From Mycobacterium sp. Marseille-P9652 (GTDB lineage: Bacteria; Actinomycetota; Actinomycetes; Mycobacteriales; Mycobacteriaceae), in the NCBI RefSeq assembly GCF_902652685.1, contig NZ_CACRUY010000001.1:62001-126000 (forward strand): a DNA stretch of 64,000 nucleotides, read 5' to 3'. A program made the position numbers and the translations under genes. Shown piece after piece: positions 1-9,091 of this stretch (its first letter is position 1; every line of letters starts with the position of its first letter). The notes below the pieces were generated by a model. It did not search any database and had not been told where the DNA came from. It saw only the letters and a program-made list of their open reading frames with translations.

Positions 1-560
1 TCGACCAGCCCGGCGAATTCGCGGCAGGTGGACTCGGGGGCCGCCGGCACCGCGATCACGATGGCCGCCGGCGTGGCCTCGCGCAGCGCCTGCACGGCCG
101 CGAACATGCTTGCCCCGGTTGCCAATCCGTCGTCGACGAGGATGACCGTCTTGCCGGTCACGTCGAGGGGCGGGCGGCCGCCGCGGTAGGCGGCCTCGCG
201 CCGGACCAGCTCCCGGCCCTCGCGCTCGGCGATGGCGCGCAGCTTTTCCGGACCGATGCCCAGCCCCCGCACGACGTCGTCGTTGATCACCACCCGGCCG
301 CCGCTCGCGAGCGCCCCGACCGCGAATTCCTCGTGACCCGGCGCGCCGAGCTTGCGGACGATGAAGGCGTCGAGCGGCGCGCGCAACGCCGCGGCCACCT
401 CCCACGCCACGGGTATTCCGCCGCGCGCCAGGCCCAGGACGATGACGTCGCCGCGGTTGCGGTAGGCGCCGAGCAGGTCGGCCAGCACCCGGCCGGCCTC
501 GCCCCGGTCGGAGAAGACGCGCCGCGGTGACCTTCGGGCGGTGTCGGCTGCGCTGGTCAT
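1..560 (-). CDS. Phosphoribosyltransferase family protein (3' end outside window)
   Basis: The reading frame starts at the ATG at 558-560 on the minus strand and runs off the left edge, giving 186 residues. A PRPP-binding loop of the type I phosphoribosyltransferase fold is visible ([13 protein letters not shown]). An N-terminal [14 protein letters not shown] stretch is typical of the mycobacterial Rv0571c/Rv2030c family. In M. tuberculosis such proteins belong to the dormancy (DosR) regulon, either alone or fused to an erythromycin-esterase-like domain. Which form this is cannot be told, because the C-terminus is missing. A near-perfect DosR-type palindrome lies 64 bp upstream of the start. 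The substrate base is unknown. Confidence 0.85.
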   Translation of the reverse strand, partial: MTSAADTARRSPRRVFSDRGEAGRVLADLLGAYRNRGDVIVLGLARGGIPVAWEVAAALRAPLDAFIVRKLGAPGHEEFAVGALASGGRVVINDDVVRGLGIGPEKLRAIAEREGRELVRREAAYRGGRPPLDVTGKTVILVDDGLATGASMFAAVQALREATPAAIVIAVPAAPESTCREFAGLV

Positions 561-623
561 GGTGATACCTCCGATGTGGCTTTCGACCCGTCCATCCGAA
601 CAGCAGCGCGGCGATCGCCGATA

Positions 624-637
624 GGGACGGAAGTCCC
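624..637. promoter_or_regulatory. DosR-type box upstream of phosphoribosyltransferase
   Basis: GGGACGGAAGTCCC is a palindrome matching 12 of 14 core positions of the DosR consensus GGGACTWWAGTCCC. It ends 64 bp before the phosphoribosyltransferase start codon, in the gap after the DUF1918 gene. It is the best DosR-like site in the window. Confidence 0.7.
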
Positions 638-660
638 GCGGTCGCGGGTCGTTCGTCGCG

Positions 661-945
661 TCAGCGGCTTTCGGCCTCCTGCCGGCCCTGGCGCGACCGG
701 ATGGCCGCCTGGACCGCGGCGAACCGCGACCGCGCCCGCTCGTCGGCGGCCCGCTGTTCGGCGGCGGTGACGACGATCGCGTCGGGTCCCGGGAAGACGG
801 TCGTCTCCTCACCGGTGGTGAGCCACCGGACCTGGAACGGCGGCTCACCGTCCGGCGAGCGCACCGCGGTGACCAAGCCCCGCATGTCCGGGTGCCCGAG
901 CGTGCCGCTCTTGATCACCAGCCAGTCACCCACGTGGGCCTTCAT
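661..945 (-). CDS. DUF1918 domain protein
   Basis: A 94-residue protein that begins [15 protein letters not shown] and contains an FQVRW(L)TTGEE..VFPGPDA stretch, the hallmark of the DUF1918 family (M. tuberculosis Rv0569 and Rv2302). The fold is a small SH3-like barrel followed by a charged Arg/Glu-rich helix at the C-terminus (about residues 60-94). The molecular role is not established; Rv0569 belongs to the hypoxia-induced DosR regulon, which fits its neighbours here. It lies between the phosphoribosyltransferase and an Acg nitroreductase, all on the minus strand. Confidence 0.85.
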   Translation of the reverse strand: MKAHVGDWLVIKSGTLGHPDMRGLVTAVRSPDGEPPFQVRWLTTGEETTVFPGPDAIVVTAAEQRAADERARSRFAAVQAAIRSRQGRQEAESR

Positions 946-981
946 CGACCACGCTCCAATCCTGAATCAAGACAAACGGTT

Positions 982-1968
982 TCAGTGCCTGATCGCCAGC
1001 ACCTCGCGCACGGGCCGCCGCGGAGTGGGCTCCGGGGGCCGCTTGGTGGCCGGCTCGACGCCCACCCGGACCAGGGCCTGCGGCACCGCCGCGGAGCCGG
1101 GCAGCAGGGAGCGGATGACGTCGCGGGCGGCCCCGACTTCCGTCAGGTGTGTCACCGTGCAGCTGGCCAGGCCCGCCATCGTGCATTCCAGCAGCACCGC
1201 CGAGAGGGCCTGACCGCAATCCAGGGCGTCCGCCCGGGTGTCCCCGGCCGTCGACAAGACGACGATTTTCGCCTCGTCATGGCCGCCGCCCGCAGCGCTT
1301 CCGGTGCGGGCCTCGCCCGGGAAACGGCGGTTGAGCTCGACGGCGGCGTTCTGGGACTCCGACGGCAACGCGCCTTCGGGTATCCCGTCCGCGCGCCGCG
1401 CCGGCGCGGTCCACCAGCCCAGCTCCTCGTGGTAGACGTCGTCGTAGCGGCGCAACGCCTCGGTCAGGCGCGACGCCTCGACCAGGCGGGGCCGCGCCTC
1501 GTCGCCGAGCACCTCGAGGGTCGCCAGATCTGCGCCGAATGCGCGGCGCAGCAACGGCTCGAACGCCGCCCAGTCCCTCGGCGCGCGGAACGGGCGCCGG
1601 TCCGTCCGGCGCCGCGAGATCGCTTCGGCGCGGTCGCGTCGGGCCGCCGCCACGTAGTCGGCCGGGGCGAAGTCGACCGAGGCGAGGTGGTCGCGGTTGT
1701 TCGGGTTCGGGAACCGGTCGACGGCGGTCTCCCAGCCGGCGGCGGCCATCGCGACCCGGAAGTGGTCGAGCACCGCCCCGCAGCTGATGATCGCCTGCCG
1801 GCCCGAGTCGTCGATGGACTCCACGAAGCGTTCCGGGTCGACGAACAGGTCGACGCCGGCGGGGCCGGCCACCCAGCGCCAGGGTTGGCTGTTGTGCAGC
1901 GAGGGTGCCCGGCACGCCAGTTCCACCGCGCTCTTGATCACGTTGGTGTCGACCACGGTCTGGGTCAT
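982..1968 (-). CDS. Acg-family nitroreductase-like protein (copy 1)
   Basis: 328 residues from ATG 1968, chosen because a GGAGAGG-type ribosome site precedes it and the protein then begins like its two paralogues ([32 protein letters not shown]). The RAPSxHNxQPWRW signature marks the FMN-binding Acg family (Rv2032, Rv3131, Rv3127), usually about 330 aa. These proteins sequester flavin in dormant mycobacteria and have little or no classical nitroreductase activity. Two other copies lie in this window at 7485-8465 and 15723-16721. A DosR-like box lies 57 bp upstream, in the divergent region shared with the acyl-CoA synthetase operon. Confidence 0.88.
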   Translation of the reverse strand: MTQTVVDTNVIKSAVELACRAPSLHNSQPWRWVAGPAGVDLFVDPERFVESIDDSGRQAIISCGAVLDHFRVAMAAAGWETAVDRFPNPNNRDHLASVDFAPADYVAAARRDRAEAISRRRTDRRPFRAPRDWAAFEPLLRRAFGADLATLEVLGDEARPRLVEASRLTEALRRYDDVYHEELGWWTAPARRADGIPEGALPSESQNAAVELNRRFPGEARTGSAAGGGHDEAKIVVLSTAGDTRADALDCGQALSAVLLECTMAGLASCTVTHLTEVGAARDVIRSLLPGSAAVPQALVRVGVEPATKRPPEPTPRRPVREVLAIRH

Positions 1969-2024
1969 CGCTTGCCGCCTCTCCGTCCGATTCGACCCTC
2001 GCCGCACGCCGGCCCGGACCGCCA

Positions 2025-2041
2025 GAGTCCTTGGTCCCCGG
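2025..2041. promoter_or_regulatory. Candidate DosR box upstream of acg copy 1
   Basis: GAGTCCTTGGTCCCCGG keeps the strong GTCCC half-site of the DosR consensus and matches about 11 of 17 positions. It ends 57 bp before the minus-strand start at 1968. Moderate match only. Confidence 0.45.
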
Positions 2042-2066
2042 GCCGGCGACATTGGGCTCGACACTG

Positions 2067-2080
2067 GTGACTTTCGTCTC
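2067..2080. promoter_or_regulatory. Candidate DosR box upstream of acyl-CoA synthetase operon
   Basis: GTGACTTTCGTCTC matches 11 of 14 positions of GGGACTWWAGTCCC. It ends 61 bp before the start codon at 2141, the same spacing seen for the box before the phosphoribosyltransferase gene. Confidence 0.5.
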
Positions 2081-2140
2081 TATTGCGGTGTCGTGGGCCG
2101 GGCAAACGATGAAGGCCCCACGCGAGAGAACCGGGACGGG

Positions 2141-3946
2141 ATGCCCATGGACGTCATCCACAAGACGGCGCACGACCTCGCCATCCGGCCCAACCTCACG
2201 GACTACGAGCGCACCCGCGCGCAGTTCCGGTGGTCCGACATGCCCGAGTTGTGTGCGGGCATGGGGCCCGGCCGCTGCAACATCGCGTACGCCGCCCTCG
2301 ACCGGCAGGCCGCGGGCCCGGCCGCGACCCGCACGGCGCTGCGGTTCGTGGCCGACGAGGCGTGGGACGGGGCCATCACGACGCGAGACCTCAGCTACGC
2401 GGAGCTGGCCCGGCTCGCCGCGCGCTTCACCTATGTGCTGCGCTCGCTCGGCATCAACAAGGGCGACAAGGTGTTCACGATCCTGGGCCGCACTTCCGCG
2501 CTCTACATCGCGATGCTGGGCGCGCTGCGCAACGGCAGCGTCGTCTCCCCGTTGTTCTCGGCCTTCGGCCCCGAGCCCATCGCCACCCGGGTCAACCTCG
2601 GCCGGGCCGACGTGCTGGTGACGACCCGGGCGCTCTACCGGCGCAAGATCGCCAAGGTGCGCGACCGGCTGCCGTCGGTGCGGCACGTCTTCATCGTCGA
2701 TGACGACGACAACGCCGGCGACCCGCCGGACGGGACGCTGAGCTTCTGGCGCTGGATGGACGCGGCCGAGGACACCGCGGACATCGAGCCCACCACGCCC
2801 GACGACCCGGCGTTGCTGCACTTCACCAGCGGCACCACCGGAACACCCAAGGGCGCCATGCACGTTCACGGCGCCGTCGCCATGCACTACGTCACCGGCC
2901 TGTACGCCCTCGACCTGCACCCCGACGACACCTACTGGTGCACAGCGGATCCCGGGTGGGTGACCGGCACGTCCTACGGGATCATCAGCCCGCTGCTGCA
3001 CGGCGTCACCTCCATCGTCGACGAGGCCGACTTCGACGCCGAGCGGTGGTACCGGATCCTGCAGGACCAGGCGGTGTCGGTGTGGTACACCGCGCCGACC
3101 GCCATCCGCATGCTGATCAAGGCGGGGCCCGAACTGCCTGCGCGATACCGGTTTCCACGCCTGCGGTTCGTTGCGAGCGTCGGCGAGCCGCTCAACCCCG
3201 AGGCGGTCTGGTGGGGAAAGCGCGTGCTGGGCCTGCCGATCCACGACAACTGGTGGCAGACGGAGACGGGCGGCATCATGATCGCCAACACGCCCGCGTT
3301 CGACATCAAGCCCGGCTCGATGGGGCGCCCGCTGCCCGGGGTGGAGGCCTGCATCGTCCACCAGAACGACGACGGCACAACGGAAGTCGTCGACGAGCCC
3401 GGGGTCGAGGGCGAGCTTGCGCTCAAGCCGGGCTGGCCGTCGATGTTCCGCGGCTACCTCAACGCCGAGGAGCGCTACCGCAACTGCTTCGCCGACGGGC
3501 TCTACCTCACCGGTGACCTCGCGACGAGGGACGCCGACGGCTACTTCTGGTTCGTCGGGCGCAAGGACGACGTGATCAAGTCCGCCGGGCACCTGATCGG
3601 CCCGTTCGAGGTCGAGAGCGCGCTCACCGATCACCCCGCGGTGGCCGAGGCCGCGGTGATCGGCAAGCCCGACCCGACCGTCGGCGAGGTGGTCAAGGCG
3701 TTCGTCACGCTGAAGGACGGCGTCGTCGCCGACGAAGACCTGCGCCTGGAATTGCTGGGCCACGCCCGCAAGCGACTGGGAGCCACCGTGGCGCCCAAGG
3801 AGATCGAGTTCGTCGACACGCTGCCGCACACCAGCAGCGGCAAGATCATGCGGCGGCTGCTGAAGGCCCGGGAACTCGGGCTGCCCGAGGGCGACACCTC
3901 GACCATCGAGCGGCAGCCGGCCCGCGCGGAAGGGGTGCCATCGTGA
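2141..3946 (+). CDS. AMP-forming acyl/acetyl-CoA synthetase
   Basis: A 601-residue adenylate-forming enzyme. It shows the P-loop-like A3 motif ([13 protein letters not shown]), the acetyl-CoA synthetase motifs [11 protein letters not shown] and [10 protein letters not shown], the hinge-type [23 protein letters not shown], and a C-terminal SGKIMRR with the catalytic, acetylatable lysine. It closely resembles the AcsA type of acetate/propionate-CoA ligase, which makes acyl-CoA plus AMP and PPi. ATG 2141 gives [17 protein letters not shown] 2147 is also possible. It overlaps the next gene by a GTGA junction, so it is co-transcribed with the E1/E2 genes and the acyl carrier protein. The true acyl substrate is not known. 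Confidence 0.88.
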   Translation: MPMDVIHKTAHDLAIRPNLTDYERTRAQFRWSDMPELCAGMGPGRCNIAYAALDRQAAGPAATRTALRFVADEAWDGAITTRDLSYAELARLAARFTYVLRSLGINKGDKVFTILGRTSALYIAMLGALRNGSVVSPLFSAFGPEPIATRVNLGRADVLVTTRALYRRKIAKVRDRLPSVRHVFIVDDDDNAGDPPDGTLSFWRWMDAAEDTADIEPTTPDDPALLHFTSGTTGTPKGAMHVHGAVAMHYVTGLYALDLHPDDTYWCTADPGWVTGTSYGIISPLLHGVTSIVDEADFDAERWYRILQDQAVSVWYTAPTAIRMLIKAGPELPARYRFPRLRFVASVGEPLNPEAVWWGKRVLGLPIHDNWWQTETGGIMIANTPAFDIKPGSMGRPLPGVEACIVHQNDDGTTEVVDEPGVEGELALKPGWPSMFRGYLNAEERYRNCFADGLYLTGDLATRDADGYFWFVGRKDDVIKSAGHLIGPFEVESALTDHPAVAEAAVIGKPDPTVGEVVKAFVTLKDGVVADEDLRLELLGHARKRLGATVAPKEIEFVDTLPHTSSGKIMRRLLKARELGLPEGDTSTIERQPARAEGVPS

Positions 3947-4929
3947 GCGATACCAAGTTGGCGCACGAGTTGCTCTCCGACATGGTGCGGGTGCGCCGCA
4001 TGGAGGAGAAGTGCGCGGAGCTGTACAGCGCGGCCAAGATTCGCGGCTTCCTGCACCTCTACGTCGGCGAGGAGGCCGTCGCCGCCGGGTCGCTGCGGGC
4101 GCTGGCCGACGACGACGCCGTGGTCGCCACCTACCGCGAGCACGCGCACGCGCTGCTGCGCGGCATCCCGATGACCTCGATCATGGCCGAGATGTTCGGC
4201 AAGCAGGAGGGCTGCTCGCGCGGCCGGGGCGGGTCGATGCACCTCTTCGACGCGGCCAAGCGGTTCTACGGCGGCAACGCGATCGTCGCCGGGGGCCTGC
4301 CGCTCGCGGTGGGCATCGCGCTGGCGGACGCCATGCTGCGGCAGAAGCGGGTCACCGCGTGCTATTTCGGCGACGGCGCGGTGGCCGAGGGCGCCTTCCA
4401 CGAGTCGCTGAACCTGGCCGCGCTGTGGAACCTGCCGGTGTTGTTCTGTTGCGAGAACAACCTTTACGCGATGGGCACCGCGCTCGACCGCGCCCAGTCG
4501 CAGACCGACCTCACCGTCAAGGCGGCGTCGTACAACGTTCCCACGCTGGCCGTCGACGGGATGGACGTCGAGGCCTGTCACACCGCCGCCCAGGAGGGCG
4601 TCGACCGCGTCCGCGACACCGGCGGGCCCTTCTTCATCGAGTTCCGCACATACCGTTTCCGGGCGCACTCGATGTTCGACCCGGAGCTGTACCGCGACAA
4701 GGACGAGGTGGCGCGGTGGCGCGAGCGCGACCCGATCCGCGCGTTCACCGAGCAGTGCCTGCGCGACGGCGCGCTGTCCGAGGCCGACGTCCGGGCGATC
4801 GAGGAGGCGGCCGTCGCCGAGATCGACGAGGCGGTGGCCTTCGCCGAGGCCGGAACCTGGGAGGACGCCGCGGATCTCGAGCGCGACGTGCTGACGCCCG
4901 CAAACGGGTCGGCGGAGGCCCCGCGATGA
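3943..4929 (+). CDS. 2-oxoacid dehydrogenase E1 alpha subunit (pyruvate/acetoin type)
   Basis: 328 residues from GTG 3943, overlapping the acyl-CoA synthetase stop. The thiamine diphosphate motif [29 protein letters not shown] lies near residues 145-170, and GRGGSMH near residue 90 is typical of E1 alpha of pyruvate or acetoin dehydrogenases. It would pair with the E1 beta encoded immediately downstream (ATGA overlap) to decarboxylate a 2-oxoacid, or cleave acetoin, and acylate the lipoyl group of E2. Length is usual for AcoA/PdhA of Gram-positive type. The exact substrate cannot be told from sequence. Confidence 0.9.
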   Translation: MSDTKLAHELLSDMVRVRRMEEKCAELYSAAKIRGFLHLYVGEEAVAAGSLRALADDDAVVATYREHAHALLRGIPMTSIMAEMFGKQEGCSRGRGGSMHLFDAAKRFYGGNAIVAGGLPLAVGIALADAMLRQKRVTACYFGDGAVAEGAFHESLNLAALWNLPVLFCCENNLYAMGTALDRAQSQTDLTVKAASYNVPTLAVDGMDVEACHTAAQEGVDRVRDTGGPFFIEFRTYRFRAHSMFDPELYRDKDEVARWRERDPIRAFTEQCLRDGALSEADVRAIEEAAVAEIDEAVAFAEAGTWEDAADLERDVLTPANGSAEAPR

Positions 4930-5903
4930 AGACCACGTACCGGACCGCCGTCCACGACGCCATGCGCGACGCCCTGCGCGACGACCCGCGCGTCGTACTG
5001 ATGGGCGAGGACGTCGGGCGCTACGGCGGCACGTACGCCGCGTCCAAGGGACTGCTCGAGGAGTTCGGCCCCGAGCGCGTGCGGGACACGCCCCTGTCGG
5101 AGCTGGGCTTCGTCGGCGTCGGGATCGGCGCGGCGCTCAACGGGCTGCGGCCGATCGTCGAAGTCATGACCGTGAACTTCAGCCTGCTGGCGCTCGACCA
5201 GATCGTGAATACCGCTGCGGCGCTTCGTCATATGTCCGGGGGACAGTTTTCCGTTCCCCTCGTCGTCCGGATGGCGACCGGGGCCGGGCGCCAGCTCGCC
5301 GCCCAGCACTCGCACAGCCTCGAGCCGTGGTACGCCCACATCCCCGGCATCAAGGTGCTCGCCCCGGCCACCGTCGAGGACGCCTACGGCATGCTGGGGC
5401 CGGCGCTGGCCGACCCGGATCCGGTCGTCATCTTCGAGCACGTCCAGCTGTACAACACCTCGGCCGACATCGAGGCCCTTGCCCCCACCGACATCTCGCG
5501 GGCGGCGATCCGGCGCAGCGGCAACGACGTCACCGTGGTGACCTACGGCGGGTCCCTGTGGAAGGCTCTCGACGCGGCCAACGAGCTTTCCCTGGCGGGA
5601 ATCGACTGCGAGGTCATCGACCTGCGGGTGCTGCGCCCGCTCGACGACGGCACCGTCCTCGATTCCGTCCGCAAGACGCACCGCGCGGTCGTCGTCGACG
5701 AGGCCTGGCGCAGCGGCAGTTTGGCGGCCGAGGTCACCGCCCGGGTGATGGAGGGCGCGTTCTACGATCTGGACGCCCCCGTCGCCCGGGTGTGCAGCGC
5801 CGAGGTTCCGATGCCCTACGCCAAGCACCTCGAGCAGGCCGCCCTCCCCCAGACCGCCGCGATCGTCGCGGCCGTGCAGGGCCTCTTCGGTGACCGGCCG
5901 TGA
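4926..5903 (+). CDS. 2-oxoacid dehydrogenase E1 beta subunit
   Basis: 325 residues from ATG 4926, sharing an ATGA overlap with E1 alpha and a GTGA overlap with E2. The family features are clear: an [10 protein letters not shown] segment near residue 25, [18 protein letters not shown] near residue 60, and the C-terminal transketolase domain with [31 protein letters not shown]. The subunit completes the thiamine-dependent E1 heterotetramer. Translational coupling on both sides suggests equimolar production with its partners. Confidence 0.9.
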   Translation: MKTTYRTAVHDAMRDALRDDPRVVLMGEDVGRYGGTYAASKGLLEEFGPERVRDTPLSELGFVGVGIGAALNGLRPIVEVMTVNFSLLALDQIVNTAAALRHMSGGQFSVPLVVRMATGAGRQLAAQHSHSLEPWYAHIPGIKVLAPATVEDAYGMLGPALADPDPVVIFEHVQLYNTSADIEALAPTDISRAAIRRSGNDVTVVTYGGSLWKALDAANELSLAGIDCEVIDLRVLRPLDDGTVLDSVRKTHRAVVVDEAWRSGSLAAEVTARVMEGAFYDLDAPVARVCSAEVPMPYAKHLEQAALPQTAAIVAAVQGLFGDRP

Positions 5904-7099
5904 TCGAATTCACCATGCCCTCCCTGGGTTCCGACATGGACGAGGGCACCCTCGACGAATGGCTGATCAAGCCGGGCGACACGGTCACCCGCGGCCAGGT
6001 CGTCGCGGTCGTCGAGACCACCAAGGCCGCGGTCGAGGTCGAATGCTGGCACGAGGGCACGGTCGGTGAGCTCCTGGTCCCGGTCGGTGAAACCGTCCAG
6101 GTGGGAACGCCGTTGGCGACCCTGCTGGCCCCGGGCGAGCAGGCGACGGCCACGACCCACGAGCGCCGTGAGCCCGCCAAGACGCCGGCGTCGGCACCCG
6201 TGGCACCCGCACCCGCGGCCCCCGCGCCCGCACCGCAGGCGCGGCGCCGCTGGGTGTCACCGGCCGCCCGCCGCCTGGCCACCAGCCTGGGCGTCGACAT
6301 CGACTCGGTGACCGGCACCGGCCCCCAGGGTGCGGTGACCATCAACGACGTCGAACACGCGGCCGCCGCGAAACCGGCCGCCCAACCCGCCGCCAAGCCG
6401 GCCGGCACCAAGCCGTCGGCGGCCGAGCGCGGCGCGCAGATGCGCAAGTCGATCGCCGCGGCGATGAGCCGGTCGAAGCGCGAGATCCCGCACTACTACC
6501 TCGCCGACGAGATCGTCCTCGAGACATCGCTGGCCTGGCTGACCGAGCGAAACGCCCAGCGCTCCATCGACGAACGCGTGCTGCCGGCGGTGCTGCTGCT
6601 CAAGGCCGTCGGCCTGGCCGCCCAGAAGTTCGGCGAGTTCAACGGGTTCTGGCGCGAAGACGGCTTCGAGCCCGCGACGGGGGTGCACGTGGGCGTCGGC
6701 ATCTCGCTGCGCGGCGGCGGCCTCGTCGCGCCCGCGATCCACGACGTTCCCGAGAAGAAGCTCGACGAGCTGATGGACGACCTGACCGACCTGGTGGCCC
6801 GGGCGCGTTCCTTCTCGCTGCGCAGTTCGGAGATGTCGGACCCCACCATCACCGTCACCAACCTCGGAGACCAGGGCGTCGACAGCGTGTTCGGCGTGAT
6901 CTACCCGCCGCAGGTGGCCATCGTCGGGTTCGGCAAGCCCGCTCAACGGGTCCGCGTGATCAACAACGGAATCCGTATCGTCCCGACCGTACAGGCGACC
7001 CTCGCCGGTGATCACCGCGCCAGCGACGGTCACCGGGGGGCGCTGTTCCTCGCCGCAATCAATGAGCTGCTCGGCCAGCCCGACCTCCTCGAAAAATGA
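5900..7099 (+). CDS. Dihydrolipoamide acyltransferase E2
   Basis: 399 residues from GTG 5900. The domain order is typical. A lipoyl domain covers residues 1-75 with the lipoylated lysine in [10 protein letters not shown] (Lys42). An Ala/Pro-rich linker follows, then a peripheral subunit-binding domain ([20 protein letters not shown]) near residue 115, a second linker, and the CoA acyltransferase domain ending with the DHRASDG catalytic motif near residue 375. It transfers the acyl group from E1 to CoA. No E3 (lipoamide dehydrogenase) gene is in the operon, so E3 must be supplied from elsewhere. Downstream, after 22 bp, is an acyl carrier protein. Confidence 0.9.
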   Translation: MIEFTMPSLGSDMDEGTLDEWLIKPGDTVTRGQVVAVVETTKAAVEVECWHEGTVGELLVPVGETVQVGTPLATLLAPGEQATATTHERREPAKTPASAPVAPAPAAPAPAPQARRRWVSPAARRLATSLGVDIDSVTGTGPQGAVTINDVEHAAAAKPAAQPAAKPAGTKPSAAERGAQMRKSIAAAMSRSKREIPHYYLADEIVLETSLAWLTERNAQRSIDERVLPAVLLLKAVGLAAQKFGEFNGFWREDGFEPATGVHVGVGISLRGGGLVAPAIHDVPEKKLDELMDDLTDLVARARSFSLRSSEMSDPTITVTNLGDQGVDSVFGVIYPPQVAIVGFGKPAQRVRVINNGIRIVPTVQATLAGDHRASDGHRGALFLAAINELLGQPDLLEK

Positions 7100-7121
7100 C
7101 GAGCCGGAGAAGTGACGTGCC

Positions 7122-7382
7122 ATGACGACCAACGAAGACACCCGCGCGGTGGTGCTGTCGGTGCTGACGACCATCGCCCCCGAGGTCGAGCCCGACGAGA
7201 TCAGCGACGACGACCTGCTGCGCGACCAGGTCGACCTGGACTCCATGGACTGGCTGAGCTTCCTGCGCGGCATCCACAAGCGGCTGCACGTGGACATCCC
7301 GGAGGCCGACTACAAGTCCCTGCGGACACTGGCCGACGTCGTGGGCTACGTCGACAAGAACGCGGCCCGGCCCGGCGTATGA
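7122..7382 (+). CDS. Acyl carrier protein
   Basis: 86 residues, acidic, with the 4'-phosphopantetheine attachment motif DLDSMDW (Ser41). It is the last gene of the acyl-CoA synthetase-E1-E2 operon. A stand-alone carrier protein at the end of a 2-oxoacid dehydrogenase operon is unusual and hints that acyl groups made by the complex or the ligase are passed to a carrier-bound pathway. That is inference; no transferase for loading it is seen nearby. A GTG start at 7110-7120 is not supported; ATG 7122 is preceded by GGAGAAGTGACG. Confidence 0.82.
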   Translation: MTTNEDTRAVVLSVLTTIAPEVEPDEISDDDLLRDQVDLDSMDWLSFLRGIHKRLHVDIPEADYKSLRTLADVVGYVDKNAARPGV

Positions 7383-7415
7383 GCGCCGGGCGGTAACAAA
7401 CGGCCCCCGCCTGCA

Positions 7416-7429
7416 GGGCCGAACGACCC
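7416..7429. promoter_or_regulatory. Candidate DosR box upstream of acg copy 2
   Basis: GGGCCGAACGACCC matches 10 of 14 positions of the DosR core and keeps both outer GGG/CCC arms. It ends 55 bp before the start at 7485. Confidence 0.45.
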
Positions 7430-7484
7430 TACTCGCGGCGCCGCCGTCGCCGTAGCCTCGGCGACAAACCGGAAGGCGGCCGAC

Positions 7485-8465
7485 ATGATCCAGGCGGTGA
7501 TAGACACCCACGTGCTGCGCGAGGCGGTGGAACTGGCATGCCGCGCGCCGTCCGTGCACAACAGCCAGCCGTGGCGGTGGGTGGTCATCGACGGGCGGGT
7601 GCACCTGTTCGTCGACCGCAACCGGGCGGTGCCCGGCACCGACCGCTCGGGCCGCGAGACGATCCTGAGTTGCGGGGTGGCGCTCGACCATCTGCGCGTC
7701 GCCATGCTCGCCGCCGGCTGGGAGCCGCGGATCACCCGGTTCCCCGACCCGCACGACCCGGATCACCTGGCGTCCGTCGAATTCCGGCCGGCCGACCACG
7801 TCACCGGGGTGCACCACGACCTGGCCCGGGCGATCCTGCAACGGCGCACCGACCGCCTCCCGCTCGGCCGGCCCACCTACTGGGACCTGTTCGAGCCCGT
7901 GCTGCACAAAGCCTACGACGACGGCGTCGTCATGCTCGACGTGCTGTCCGACGACGCCCGCCCGCTGTTGGCCGAGGCGTCGCAGCTCACCGCGGAACTC
8001 CGCCGCGACGACCTGTCCTACCACGCCGAACTCGAGTGGTGGACTTCGCCATTCGCCCTCACCGAGGGCGTGCCGCCGCGGGCGCTCGCCTCCGACTCCG
8101 AGCGGCACCGGGTGGACGTGGCCCGCGACTTCCCGGTTCGGGGCCACGAGAACCGGCGCCCGGAGGTCGGGGCCGACTGGTCGAAGATCCTGGTGCTCTC
8201 GACCCCCGGCGACACCCGGACCGACGTCCTGCGGTGCGGGGAGGCGTTGTCCCGCGTCCTGCTCGAGTGCACGACGGCGTTCATGGCCACCTGCACGCTG
8301 ACGCACCTGATCGAGCAGGAGGACAGCCGCGACGTCGTGCGCGGCCTGCTCGAGAAACGGGGCGAACCGCAGGTGCTGATCCGGGTGGGCATAGCCCCGG
8401 CGACCGAACCGCTCGCGACGCCGACCCCGCGGCGCCCGCTGCGCGACGTCCTCGAGATCCGCTGA
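7485..8465 (+). CDS. Acg-family nitroreductase-like protein (copy 2)
   Basis: 326 residues from ATG 7485, preceded by GGAAGGCGGCC. The N-terminus has the Acg signature [14 protein letters not shown], and the C-terminus ends TPTPRRPLRDVLEIR, nearly identical in pattern to copy 1. FMN-binding family linked to hypoxia and dormancy in mycobacteria. It is transcribed separately from the ACP operon upstream, with a DosR-like box between them, and is followed by a PPOX-fold gene in the same direction. Confidence 0.88.
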   Translation: MIQAVIDTHVLREAVELACRAPSVHNSQPWRWVVIDGRVHLFVDRNRAVPGTDRSGRETILSCGVALDHLRVAMLAAGWEPRITRFPDPHDPDHLASVEFRPADHVTGVHHDLARAILQRRTDRLPLGRPTYWDLFEPVLHKAYDDGVVMLDVLSDDARPLLAEASQLTAELRRDDLSYHAELEWWTSPFALTEGVPPRALASDSERHRVDVARDFPVRGHENRRPEVGADWSKILVLSTPGDTRTDVLRCGEALSRVLLECTTAFMATCTLTHLIEQEDSRDVVRGLLEKRGEPQVLIRVGIAPATEPLATPTPRRPLRDVLEIR

Positions 8466-8468
8466 CGA

Positions 8469-8505
8469 ACAACTTTGGTCCCTGCCCCCGCGTGACTTTC
8501 GGCCG
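8469..8505. promoter_or_regulatory. Pair of candidate DosR boxes upstream of PPOX gene
   Basis: Two sites lie in the gap: ACAACTTTGGTCCC (8469-8482) and GTGACTTTCGGCCG (8492-8505), each matching about 10 of 14 core positions. They end 91 and 68 bp before the start at 8574. DosR promoters often carry two boxes, which supports the call. Confidence 0.45.
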
Positions 8506-8573
8506 GCGACGCCGCGGGGGGCGGTTCACTAGCCTTGGTACGTACCGGACGCTTGGATGAAGGGGATTGGCCG

Positions 8574-8993
8574 ATGTCGGTAATCGATGGTGGGGTCAGC
8601 ATCCTGCCGGTGAGCGAATGCTGGGACCTGCTCGGGAGCATGACGCTGGGGCGGCTGGTGACCAGTGTCGACGGCCAGCCCGAGATCTTCCCGGTCAACT
8701 ACGCCATCCAGCGTCGCACCATCCTGTTCCGCACGGCCGAGGGCACCAAGCTCGTCAGCACCGCGATCAACCACCGCGTCCTCTTCGAGGTCGACGACCA
8801 CACCGCCGCCGAGGGGTGGAGCGTCATCGTCAAGGGCACCGCCCGCTCGCTGCGCACCTACGAGGAGATCGAGGAGGCCGAACGCGCCCAGGTCCTGCCG
8901 TGGGTGTCGTCGGAGAAGTCGCACTACGTGCGGATCGTCCCCGAAACCGTGACGGGACGACGGTTCCGCTTCGGCGCTCCACTGGACGAGTGA
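8574..8993 (+). CDS. Pyridoxamine 5'-phosphate oxidase-fold protein (flavin/F420 type)
   Basis: 139 residues from ATG 8574 (GAAGGGGATT upstream), giving MSVIDGGVSILPVSECWDLLGSMTLGRLVTSV. The pattern LGRLVTSVDGQPEIFPVNYAIQRRTILFRTAEGTKL is characteristic of the PPOX-like split beta-barrel (M. tuberculosis Rv3129 and relatives), which binds FMN, F420 or haem-type ligands. An upstream in-frame start at 8535 is less likely. Its position beside Acg genes matches the Rv3127-Rv3131 dormancy cluster. The reaction is not known. Confidence 0.82.
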   Translation: MSVIDGGVSILPVSECWDLLGSMTLGRLVTSVDGQPEIFPVNYAIQRRTILFRTAEGTKLVSTAINHRVLFEVDDHTAAEGWSVIVKGTARSLRTYEEIEEAERAQVLPWVSSEKSHYVRIVPETVTGRRFRFGAPLDE

Positions 8994-9091
8994 CGCTGCT
9001 TGCCCGATAAGTGGATGCGCCGAGGGCGGGTGCTAGGTATTGAAATTCACGTGATTTCGTCCCTGCCCCCCACCTTCGGCACGCATAAGCG

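Noticed and set aside
1277-3829. 850-codon minus-strand frame opposite the acyl-CoA synthetase
   Set aside because: Composition is a shadow of the synthetase and of acg copy 1 in another frame; no recognisable domain.
9050-9070. GATTTCGTCCCTG as a DosR box
   Set aside because: It keeps one half-site only and lies between two convergent gene ends, where no promoter is needed.
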